In this document: in pieces, positions 7,798-15,330 of the stretch
Numbering within the stretch: position 1 is the first letter of the stretch
How the letters are laid out: the number at the start of each line of letters is the position of its first letter
Assembly: GCA_934667465.1 (NCBI GenBank)
Contig: CAKUMG010000016.1
Coordinates: forward strand, 1 to 20,502
Reading direction: 5' to 3'
DNA from: an uncultured Actinoplanes sp.
GTDB lineage: Bacteria; Actinomycetota; Actinomycetes; Mycobacteriales; Micromonosporaceae
DNA length: 20,502 bases
Notes under the pieces: generated by a model
What the model was told of the DNA's origin: nothing
What the model saw: the letters and a program-made list of their open reading frames with translations, nothing else
The model's database searches: none
Position numbers and translations under genes: made by a program

Positions 7798-10700
7798 ATG
7801 ACCGCCGCCGCGATCCAAGATCGCGGATTTCTCGACGAGAGGTACCCAGGCACCATGTCGTCACATACGACGCGCCGGCGCCGCCTGTCCTTCGCCCTGG
7901 CGATCGCGGCAGCGTTCAGCATCGGCACAACCGGGGTGGCAGCCCCGGCCGCCGCAGTCCCACCCACCCCGGCACCGACCACCCCGCCGCCGGCCCCGGA
8001 GCGGACCGATCCGGAGCCGGCCGCCGACGAGGCCGCGCCCGTGACCGAGGAGGGGATCGGCGCCGCGATCGACGAGGCCAAGGCGAACGGCCGGACGGTC
8101 CCGATCGCCGAGCTGACCACCACCGCGTCGACCACGACGGCCAACCCCGACGGCACCCTGACCACCACGTACGCGGCCGCGCCGCAGCGGGTCCGGCAGG
8201 GTGACTCGTGGGTGCCGATCGACACCACGCTGGTGCAGCGCGAGGACGGCAGCCTCGCACCCCGGGCGACCACCACGGGCGTGGTCTTCGGCGGCGGGGG
8301 CAGCGGCGAACTGGTCACGCTGCAGGAGGGCGCCAAGAGCCTGCGCTTCACCTGGCCGGAGAAGCTGCCGAAGCCCGCCGTCGCCGGGGACACCGCGACG
8401 TACCCCGAGGTCATGAACGGCGTCGACCTCAAGGTCACGGCGAACGCGTCCGGATACTCCTCGACCTTCGTGATCAAGTCGGCGGCCGCCGCTGCGGACC
8501 CGCGGCTGGAGCGCATCGACCTGGGCCTGACCGGCACCGGGGTGGACATCGCGGCGGCACGCAACGGCGGTGCCGAGGCGGTCGACCCGCGGACGAAGGC
8601 GATCGTCTTCCAGGCCAACACCGCGCTCATGTGGGACAGCAGCCCCGTCGCCACCGCGAAGCCCGCCGGGGCGCAGCGCGCCGCCACCGCCGCCGCGGAA
8701 GAGCCCCCGTCGGCGACTCACCCGGGCGGGCGCCGGGCACAGGTCAAGGTCGGCATCAGCAAGGGCAAGCAGACCCTGACCCTGGACAAGGCGCTGCTGA
8801 CCGCGAAGACCACGACGTTCCCGGTCTATGTGGACCCGGACTGGCAGGCCTGGACCGGCAACCCGAGCCAGATGAAGTGGGCGCGCATCTCCAGCAACGG
8901 CTGGGACGTCTACAACTCCACCTCGACGGCGACCTCCAACAGCCCTCGGTTCGGCCTGGACGACTGGCCGGGCGGCGCGGGCGAGAAGGCGCGCACGTAC
9001 TACCAGATGAACACCGCCGGGGTGAAGGGCGCCGTCGTCCAGAGCGCGTCGCTCTACCTGACCCCGCGCTGGGCGGCCTCGTGCTACAACACCGCCGTCG
9101 CCGTCTACGGCACGGGCGCGATCTCGAAGTGGAACGCCTCCGGCCTGTCCTGGGGCAAGGAGCCCGCGCGCGGTTCGCTGCTCGACACGGCGAACGCCAA
9201 GGAAACCGGCTGCGGCACCGACAGCGCCGCCGTCTATCCACCGAGCCTGCACTTCGACGTCACCGGCTACCTCAAGTCGAAGATCAACTCGACCTCGGTG
9301 AACTTCCTGGTCGAGGCGAAGGACATGAACGACAAGTACGCCTGGAAGCAGCTCAAGAACAGCACCAAGGGCAGCGCCAAGCTCTCGGTCAAGTACAGCT
9401 ACCGGCCCAAGATGGACCCGGACAACGGCAAGCAGCACGTCAAGCCCAGCATCATGGACAACGGGCGGGTGCTCACCACCACCGGCACGCCGACCCTGTC
9501 CTGGCGGGCCAGCAACAAGTTCCCCAACGGCGTGCAGCGCAACCTGATGCTCGACTACCACGTCATCGACAAGACGGGCAAGACGGTCCGGTACGGGTAC
9601 GTCCCCGGCCAGACCAAGTACAACGCCACCGGCATGGACTACACCGTCACCCCCAAGCTCAACGACGGTGACTACACGTGGCGCGTGACAGCCAAGAACG
9701 AAGACGGCCTCTGGGCCAGCGGCTGGACACCGACCATGAAGTTCACCGTCGACACCAAGGCTCCCAAGGCGCCGACGATCCGGTCGACGCAGTTCCCGCC
9801 GAACCAGACCGGCGGCGCCTACAGCGACAAGGGCACCTTCGCCTTCGGCAACGACAAGTCCAACAACGTCGTCGGGTATCTCTTCTCGCTCGACACCGAC
9901 CTGGCGAGTGTCGTGGGTGCGAACAAGGGCACCCCGCTGACCGCCACCACCAGCATCAAAGCCGGCACCATCTACTACGCCAAGGCTGACAACAACGCCG
10001 GCACCGGCACCGTCGTCGTCAATGGCACCGCCGGCGTCGGCATCACCCCCGGCACCGCCGGGCCGCACCGGGTCTTCGCCAAGGCCATCGATCAGGCCGG
10101 CAGCACCTCACCACAGACCACCTACACCTTCCATGCCGGCACCACCACCCCGCTCTACGCCTACGGCGATGAGATGATCACCGGCTGGACCGCCAAGAAC
10201 GCCGACGGCACCTCCACCGTCGTGCCCCCGGCGACCACCACGGCCAAGACCGGCAAGCTCCAGATCCAAGCCACCTGGTCCGCCCACTACTTCGCGCACG
10301 GCAACCACGCCATGCTCGCCAACGGGTCCGGGAAGATCGCGCTCGGGGAGAGCGCCACCTTCTCGTTCAACCTGCCGCGTGAAGGCGTCTGGGAGATGGC
10401 CGCCAACCTCACCACCGCCGCCGACTACGGCATCTACTCCCTCGTGGTCGACAAGGGCAAGCCGACCGAATCGGTGTTCAGCACCGTGTTCGACGCCTAC
10501 AGCCCGCAGACCACGAGCCGGTACATCAACCTCGGACTGATCAAGGACAGGGACGGTGCCCCCCGGGCGCTGGCCCAGGGCGTGCACACCCTGACCGTGA
10601 CGATGACCGGCACGAACGCCGCCTCCGGCGGGTATCAGGCCGGGATCGACCTGCTGCGCCTGACGCCGTATACGACCTGCCCCATCAACAATGTGAAGGG

Positions 10701-13700
10701 GTGCTTGAACAACACCGCGATCAGCACGTTCACCGCGGGAACGACCAACACGGTCTCGGCCGCCGACGCCGACGGCCAGGGCTTCAGCATGAACGCCGCC
10801 GACCTCAAGGCAGCGGGCTGGAACCCGGGCGCGGCTGTCACGGTCAGCGGAGCCTCCGTCACGCTGCCCGCGACCTTCGGCGACGGCAAGAACGACAACA
10901 TCCTCGCCAACGGGCAGTTCGTCACCATCCCCGCGTCAGGCACGGTCAACCGCGGCAACGCTCTGGTGTTCGTCGGGTTCGGCGTCAACGGCCAGGTCAG
11001 CGGCCATTCCGGGCGCATCACCTACGCCGCGAACAGCGGCTGCAACGTCTCGAGTCAGCAGTACACGCTCGACGCCGTCCCAGACTGGGCCTGGCCCGGT
11101 GCGGGCAATGCCGTCGTCACCTCCACCCGCCGCAACAGGAACGACGCCACCCAGGTCGGCTCGATCCCCCTGAGCATGGTCGCCGTCAGCGTGCCGCTGG
11201 TCTGCCCGCGCAGCCCCGTCACCAGCGTCACCCTGCCCCTGGTGTCCCCGACGGTGCAGGGCAGCGTCCGCGCGCTGCACATCTTCGGCATGGGCATCCG
11301 CCCCGGCTCGGCCTCCGGCACCGGCGACACCGCTGCGCGCTGGACCGGCACGTGGTCCGCGGCGCAGGACATGCCCGCCATCGAGTCCGCGGGCGGGGTC
11401 AAGGCCTCGGTCGCCGGTCAGACCCTGCGCCTGCCGGCCCGGGTCAGCATCGGCGGTGACAAGGTCCGTGTCAGGCTCAGCAACGCCACCGGCGTGGCCC
11501 CGGTCACGTTCGACGCGGCCTCGGTCGCACCGCAGGAGGCCGGCGCCGGGGCAACCGGGACCCCCGTACCGCTGACGTTCGGCGGCTCCGCGAGCGTCAC
11601 GCTGGCGGCGGGCACCGAGGCGTACAGCGACCCCGTCGACCTGGCCGTCGCGGACCGCACGATGCTGCTGGTCAGCCTGAAGGTCCGGGGCACGGTCACC
11701 TCGATGTCCGGGCACAAGGACGCGAAGAGCGTGCACTTCATCAGCTCGGACGCGGCCGACCACACCGCCGACGTCGCGGGGACGGCGTTCTCGCGGCAGG
11801 TCATCAGCGGCCTGCCGTGGCTGGCCGGTGTCGACGTGAGCACGCCCGCCGACGACCCGGCCGGCGCACTGGTGCTCTACGGCGACCAGACCGTCAACGC
11901 CGACACGGCCTCGGGGGACGGGCGCAGCCAGCTCAGCGACTTCGTCGCCGACGCCCTGTCCACCGACGAGGACGGCACCTATCCGATGCGCGCCGGCGTG
12001 CTCAACCAGGGCAGCTCGAGCTGGGCCAACCGGGCGAAGCTGCCCGAGGCCACCAGCGGGACCATGCCGGAGAGCGCGCTCGGCGCGGTGGACCGGCAGA
12101 TCCTCAACCAGAGCAACGCCCGTGTCGTGCTGATCTCGTCGGGCAGCTCCGACCTGCTGTCCTGCACGGGCACAGCCGAGGCATGCTCGACCGCGGTGCG
12201 GACCAAGCTGATCGCCCTGTCGACCCAGCTGCAGCAGTATGCGGCGGACGACGCGCAGGACTATTCGGTCTCACTGCCGTCGCGCACCCGGTCGCTCAAG
12301 GTCTACGTCGCCACGCTGCCGCCCTTCGCGGGCACGCACACGGCGGCCCAGGAGAACGCCCGCAAGATCCTGAACGGCTACATTGTGGGCGGCGGCGCCG
12401 AGTCGGCCCTGGGCGGGTACGCCGACGGCGCGATCGACTTCGCGGCGGCGGTCTCCACCGACGGCACGGCCACCACCGAAGGCCTCCGCGCGGACCTGCT
12501 GTTCACCGAGGACTCCGGCAGCAAGTACCCGAACGACCTCTACTACCAGGCACTCGCCACGCAGTACGTCCTCGACGCGGACAGCGGCGACGGCATCTCC
12601 GGTGCCCCGGCCCCGGCCGCCGACCCGACGGCCGAGCCGGTCGCCCGGTGGCAGTTCCAGGAGGGGGCGGGCACGACCGTCGCGGACACCAGCGCCAGCG
12701 GCACCGGCACCCCGGAGAACCCGCAACTGCACCCCGTCACCCTCTCCGGCACCGGGTGGGGCACGGGCCGCCAGGTGGGCGCCAAGGCCGGCACGTTCAA
12801 CGGCACGAGCAGCTACGGCGAGGCCGACCTGGCCTTCGACACGGGCAAGAGCTTCGCGGTGTCCTCCTGGGTCCGGCTGACCGACGAGACGAAGGACAGG
12901 ACCGTCCTCACCCGCGAGGGCGGGCAGAACGCGTCCCTCTACTTGCAGTACACCGCGTCGAGCAAGACGTGGGCTGCCTCGATGCCGTCGGGTGCGTCGG
13001 GCGACACGGTCAAGTGGTACGTCGCCCGGTCCGAGACCACGGCCCAGGCCGGCCGGTGGACGCACCTCGCGGTGGTCTACGACGCCGCCGAGCACAACCT
13101 GGTGCTCTACGTCGACGGCCGCTCCGACGGCCAGCACGAGGACGTCGCCCCGTTCAACGACCCGTCCACGAAGACCCACATCGGCCGCAGCTCCACCACC
13201 TGGTTCGCCGGTGACATCGCCGACGTGCAGGTGTGGCGGCGGACTGTCGACGAGGACGAATGGCGCAGGGCCGTGACTGCCGGGGTGATGCTGGACTGGC
13301 AGTTCGAGGACGAGAGCCAGCCGGGGGTCGTACCGGACTTGTCCGAACACGGTGCGGACGGCACGCTGCGTGGCGGGGCATCCCTCAACTACGAGGGGCA
13401 CCCCAACCCGGAGGACGACGGCAGCGGCTGGGACGCCGAATGGGGGTCGGTGACCTTCGACGGCACCACCGGCGCGGTGACGAGCGGCGCCCGGCTGCTC
13501 ACCAACCAGTCGTTCTCGGTCACCGGCTGGGCGCGGCTCACCCGGGACGGCACCGACCAGGCGGTGGTCGCGCAGGACGGCGCCCAGGCGTCCCGGTTCA
13601 CGCTCGGCTGGAAGGCCGCGTGCAAGTGCTGGGCGTTCACGACCACCAACACCGACGCGGCGGCACCGGCGGTCACTGTCGCGCAGGGCCCGGCGGCACC

Positions 13701-13956
13701 GGCGGCGGTGAACACCTGGACGTACCTGGCCGGGGTCTACGACGCCCGTACCAAGGAGGTCCGGCTCTATGTGAACGGTGCGCTCGCCGCGACCACGGCG
13801 GCTCCCGCGGGCTGGAACGCCACCGGCGACTTCGCCGTGGGCCGTTCCCGCTCGGCCGGCAAGGAGACGGGCTGGCTGGCCGGGGACGTCGACGACGTCC
13901 GCGCCCACCAGGGCGTTCTTACCGACGCCGAGATCAAGGACCGGATGACGCAGTAG
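7798..13956 (+). CDS. Giant secreted DNRLRE / degenerate SGNH / double LamG protein
   Basis: Protein of 2,052 residues. ATG at 7798 follows GGAGGT (7785-7790) by 7 bases; a second in-frame ATG at 7855 has weaker upstream spacing and would shorten the protein to 2,033. A signal peptide follows: TTRRRR, a hydrophobic stretch, and a likely cut near residue 53, before a Pro-rich linker. A DNRLRE-type beta domain lies at about 345-537 (DPDWQAW, RTYYQMNTAGVKGAVVQSA, FDVTGYLKS). Fibronectin-like segments follow, with WRVTAKNEDGLWASGW, then beta-rich modules of unknown type. An SGNH-hydrolase-like domain is at about 1182-1590. LamG domains are at about 1616-1815 and 1832-2052 (FNGTSSYGEADL, RWTHLAVVYDAAEHNLVLYVDG, NTWTYLAGVYDARTKEVRLYVNG). 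The likely role is a surface or secreted adhesin or glycan-binding scaffold. Its end overlaps the reverse hydrolase gene by 23 bases. Confidence 0.9.
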   Translation: MTAAAIQDRGFLDERYPGTMSSHTTRRRRLSFALAIAAAFSIGTTGVAAPAAAVPPTPAPTTPPPAPERTDPEPAADEAAPVTEEGIGAAIDEAKANGRTVPIAELTTTASTTTANPDGTLTTTYAAAPQRVRQGDSWVPIDTTLVQREDGSLAPRATTTGVVFGGGGSGELVTLQEGAKSLRFTWPEKLPKPAVAGDTATYPEVMNGVDLKVTANASGYSSTFVIKSAAAAADPRLERIDLGLTGTGVDIAAARNGGAEAVDPRTKAIVFQANTALMWDSSPVATAKPAGAQRAATAAAEEPPSATHPGGRRAQVKVGISKGKQTLTLDKALLTAKTTTFPVYVDPDWQAWTGNPSQMKWARISSNGWDVYNSTSTATSNSPRFGLDDWPGGAGEKARTYYQMNTAGVKGAVVQSASLYLTPRWAASCYNTAVAVYGTGAISKWNASGLSWGKEPARGSLLDTANAKETGCGTDSAAVYPPSLHFDVTGYLKSKINSTSVNFLVEAKDMNDKYAWKQLKNSTKGSAKLSVKYSYRPKMDPDNGKQHVKPSIMDNGRVLTTTGTPTLSWRASNKFPNGVQRNLMLDYHVIDKTGKTVRYGYVPGQTKYNATGMDYTVTPKLNDGDYTWRVTAKNEDGLWASGWTPTMKFTVDTKAPKAPTIRSTQFPPNQTGGAYSDKGTFAFGNDKSNNVVGYLFSLDTDLASVVGANKGTPLTATTSIKAGTIYYAKADNNAGTGTVVVNGTAGVGITPGTAGPHRVFAKAIDQAGSTSPQTTYTFHAGTTTPLYAYGDEMITGWTAKNADGTSTVVPPATTTAKTGKLQIQATWSAHYFAHGNHAMLANGSGKIALGESATFSFNLPREGVWEMAANLTTAADYGIYSLVVDKGKPTESVFSTVFDAYSPQTTSRYINLGLIKDRDGAPRALAQGVHTLTVTMTGTNAASGGYQAGIDLLRLTPYTTCPINNVKGCLNNTAISTFTAGTTNTVSAADADGQGFSMNAADLKAAGWNPGAAVTVSGASVTLPATFGDGKNDNILANGQFVTIPASGTVNRGNALVFVGFGVNGQVSGHSGRITYAANSGCNVSSQQYTLDAVPDWAWPGAGNAVVTSTRRNRNDATQVGSIPLSMVAVSVPLVCPRSPVTSVTLPLVSPTVQGSVRALHIFGMGIRPGSASGTGDTAARWTGTWSAAQDMPAIESAGGVKASVAGQTLRLPARVSIGGDKVRVRLSNATGVAPVTFDAASVAPQEAGAGATGTPVPLTFGGSASVTLAAGTEAYSDPVDLAVADRTMLLVSLKVRGTVTSMSGHKDAKSVHFISSDAADHTADVAGTAFSRQVISGLPWLAGVDVSTPADDPAGALVLYGDQTVNADTASGDGRSQLSDFVADALSTDEDGTYPMRAGVLNQGSSSWANRAKLPEATSGTMPESALGAVDRQILNQSNARVVLISSGSSDLLSCTGTAEACSTAVRTKLIALSTQLQQYAADDAQDYSVSLPSRTRSLKVYVATLPPFAGTHTAAQENARKILNGYIVGGGAESALGGYADGAIDFAAAVSTDGTATTEGLRADLLFTEDSGSKYPNDLYYQALATQYVLDADSGDGISGAPAPAADPTAEPVARWQFQEGAGTTVADTSASGTGTPENPQLHPVTLSGTGWGTGRQVGAKAGTFNGTSSYGEADLAFDTGKSFAVSSWVRLTDETKDRTVLTREGGQNASLYLQYTASSKTWAASMPSGASGDTVKWYVARSETTAQAGRWTHLAVVYDAAEHNLVLYVDGRSDGQHEDVAPFNDPSTKTHIGRSSTTWFAGDIADVQVWRRTVDEDEWRRAVTAGVMLDWQFEDESQPGVVPDLSEHGADGTLRGGASLNYEGHPNPEDDGSGWDAEWGSVTFDGTTGAVTSGARLLTNQSFSVTGWARLTRDGTDQAVVAQDGAQASRFTLGWKAACKCWAFTTTNTDAAAPAVTVAQGPAAPAAVNTWTYLAGVYDARTKEVRLYVNGALAATTAAPAGWNATGDFAVGRSRSAGKETGWLAGDVDDVRAHQGVLTDAEIKDRMTQ
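11341..12555 (+). other. SGNH/GDSL hydrolase-like domain lacking catalytic residues
   Basis: Residues about 1182-1590 of the giant protein follow the layout of an actinobacterial SGNH hydrolase with its beta N-terminal part: WTGTWSAAQ, a strand pattern with VRVRLSNATG, and SDPVDLAV. At block I, where GDS is expected, the protein has LYGDQTVNA, so the nucleophile Ser is Gln (residue 1364). Block II Gly is kept (VLNQG, 1405). Block III GxND reads GSSD (1449-1452), so the Asn is Ser. The C-terminal DxxH region reads DSGSKYPND, with Tyr 1577 where His is expected. Three of the four SGNH residues are gone, so hydrolase activity is unlikely. The alignment was made by eye. Confidence 0.65.
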
Positions 13957-14734
13957 GTTCCTCGTCCGGTGCGGTGGCTGTGGCCGCCGCACCGGACGCC
14001 AGGTAGGCGCTGATCGCCGCGGCCGAGCGCCGCGGCGATGTCGTGAGCACGTTGTGGGCGGCGGCGGGGATCGTGACCGACACTCCCCCGGTCAGGGCCG
14101 CTACCTGGGCGCGCCACCGGAGCGGGGCCACCGGGTCGAGGGCGCCGCCGAGCACGAGCGGCCGTACGGTCACCCGGCGCAGGTCGTCCTCGATGGCGTT
14201 GCGGGCGGAGTGGCCCACCGTGGCCAGGACGCGCCAGGGGCGGGCGTCGACGACGTCGCGGGCCAGGATCGGGGCCTGCCAGGGCTGCTCGAGGAACAGG
14301 TCGGCGGACCAGCGGCGGATCAGGCCGGTGCGGCTGCGGGCGGCCGGGTCGGTGGTCGGGGAGGCCAGGACCAGGGCGGCGACCGCGGACGGGCGGATGG
14401 CGGCGAGGCGGGCCGCGACCTCGGCGCCGAAGGAGTGACCGGCCAGGCAGACGCGGGTCAGGCCGCGGGCGTCGAGCCAGGCGCTCAGGCAGGCGGCGTG
14501 CTCGCGGACGGCGTACGCGCGTCGAGGTTTGGTGCTGTGTCCGAAGCCCGGCAGGTCGGGCACGAGCACGGGATGGCGCGCGGCGAGACGGCGGGCTGTC
14601 GGCATCAGGTAGCGGTGCGAGACGGCGAGGCCGTGCACGAGCACGACGGGGAGGCCGGGTGCCGACATGCTGGACAGGTCGTGCAGCACCTGGTCGCCGA
14701 CCGGGGTGGACGTCGCGCGGAAGGTGATCACCAA
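13934..14734 (-). CDS. Alpha/beta-hydrolase fold protein
   Basis: Protein of about 266 residues, cytosolic by lack of a signal. The classic alpha/beta-hydrolase layout is visible: oxyanion-hole HG in VVLVHGLAVSH (about 30-40), strand VPDLPGFGHS (58-67), nucleophile elbow GHSFG with Ser 101, the acid in LGGALDP (Asp 200), and the base in AAAHNV (His 227). The triad is complete, so it should be an active esterase, haloperoxidase-like enzyme, epoxide hydrolase or C-C hydrolase; the substrate cannot be told from sequence. The start is TTG at 14734 or GTG at 14731, and neither has a strong ribosome site. Its 3' end overlaps the giant LamG gene by 23 bases, tail to tail. It diverges from the membrane protein gene at 14794 across 59 bases. 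Confidence 0.88.
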   Translation of the reverse strand: MVITFRATSTPVGDQVLHDLSSMSAPGLPVVLVHGLAVSHRYLMPTARRLAARHPVLVPDLPGFGHSTKPRRAYAVREHAACLSAWLDARGLTRVCLAGHSFGAEVAARLAAIRPSAVAALVLASPTTDPAARSRTGLIRRWSADLFLEQPWQAPILARDVVDARPWRVLATVGHSARNAIEDDLRRVTVRPLVLGGALDPVAPLRWRAQVAALTGGVSVTIPAAAHNVLTTSPRRSAAAISAYLASGAAATATAPDEEPTASSGP

Positions 14735-14793
14735 TCTCTGGTACCCCGGGTTTGGCCCGGCCAGTCCGGGTATGCGCCGCCGGGAGGTACGTC

Positions 14794-15330
14794 ATGGGAT
14801 TTATCACGAGGTCGTTGTGGCAGGGCGCCGTCGCCGGAGCTGCCGGCGCCGTAGCGATCACCCTGAGTGAGAAGCTGGAGCAGAGTCGCACCGGGCGGCC
14901 GGACTCGTACGTGCCGGGACGCGTGCTGCTGCGGCTGGCGGGCCGGTCGGATCGCACCGATCGGCCCGAGGCGTGGAACTGGGCGCTGCACGCCGGGCAG
15001 GCCGTGGCCGTCGGCGTCGTGCGGGGTGCGATGGCCAACGCGGGGCTGCGCGGGCCGTGGGCGTCGGCCATGTTCACCGTGGTACGCCTGACGAGCGACC
15101 AGATCCTGGAGAACGCGACAGGGGTCGGGGCGCCGCCGTGGACGTGGCCGCGCGGGGAGCTGGCCGTCGACCTGGTGCACAAGGCGGTGTACGGGTTCAC
15201 GACCGGAGCCGTCGCCGATCTGCTCGCGGCGCGTTCCGGCCCGGGCCCCGGACAGGTGCACGCGGCGAAGGTGCGCGGCCGCCGGCACGGCTCCGGCCCC
15301 ATCCCCCGGAATCAGGCGCTGAGCCGCTGA
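14794..15330 (+). CDS. Uncharacterised membrane-associated protein
   Basis: Protein of 178 residues. ATG at 14794 is chosen because GGGAGGT (14782-14788) sits 5 bases upstream; an upstream in-frame start would leave this site inside the gene. The N-terminus (MGFITRSLWQ, then GAVAGAAGAVAITLSEKLEQ) is a Gly/Ala-rich helix that could enter the membrane. Further Gly/Ala-rich helices occur around ALHAGQAVAVGVVRGAMA and DLVHKAVYGFTTGAVADLLA. The segment TGRPDSYVPGRVLLRL looks like a loop between them. The tail is basic and Pro/Gly-rich. The pattern recalls small membrane proteins of the DUF1440/YagU kind, but I do not claim membership. Its 3' end overlaps the cyclic-di-GMP gene by 19 bases, tail to tail. 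Function unknown. Confidence 0.8.
   Translation: MGFITRSLWQGAVAGAAGAVAITLSEKLEQSRTGRPDSYVPGRVLLRLAGRSDRTDRPEAWNWALHAGQAVAVGVVRGAMANAGLRGPWASAMFTVVRLTSDQILENATGVGAPPWTWPRGELAVDLVHKAVYGFTTGAVADLLAARSGPGPGQVHAAKVRGRRHGSGPIPRNQALSR

Noticed and set aside
7861..10068. Reverse frame of 735 codons inside the DNRLRE/LamG gene
   Set aside because: Antisense shadow with repetitive Gly/Val/Arg composition; the forward frame has clear domains.
14738..14764. Bulged inverted repeat between the hydrolase and the membrane protein gene
   Set aside because: The core stem is only 5 bp, and the outer 4 bp need a 4-base bulge. Such structures are frequent by chance at this GC content.
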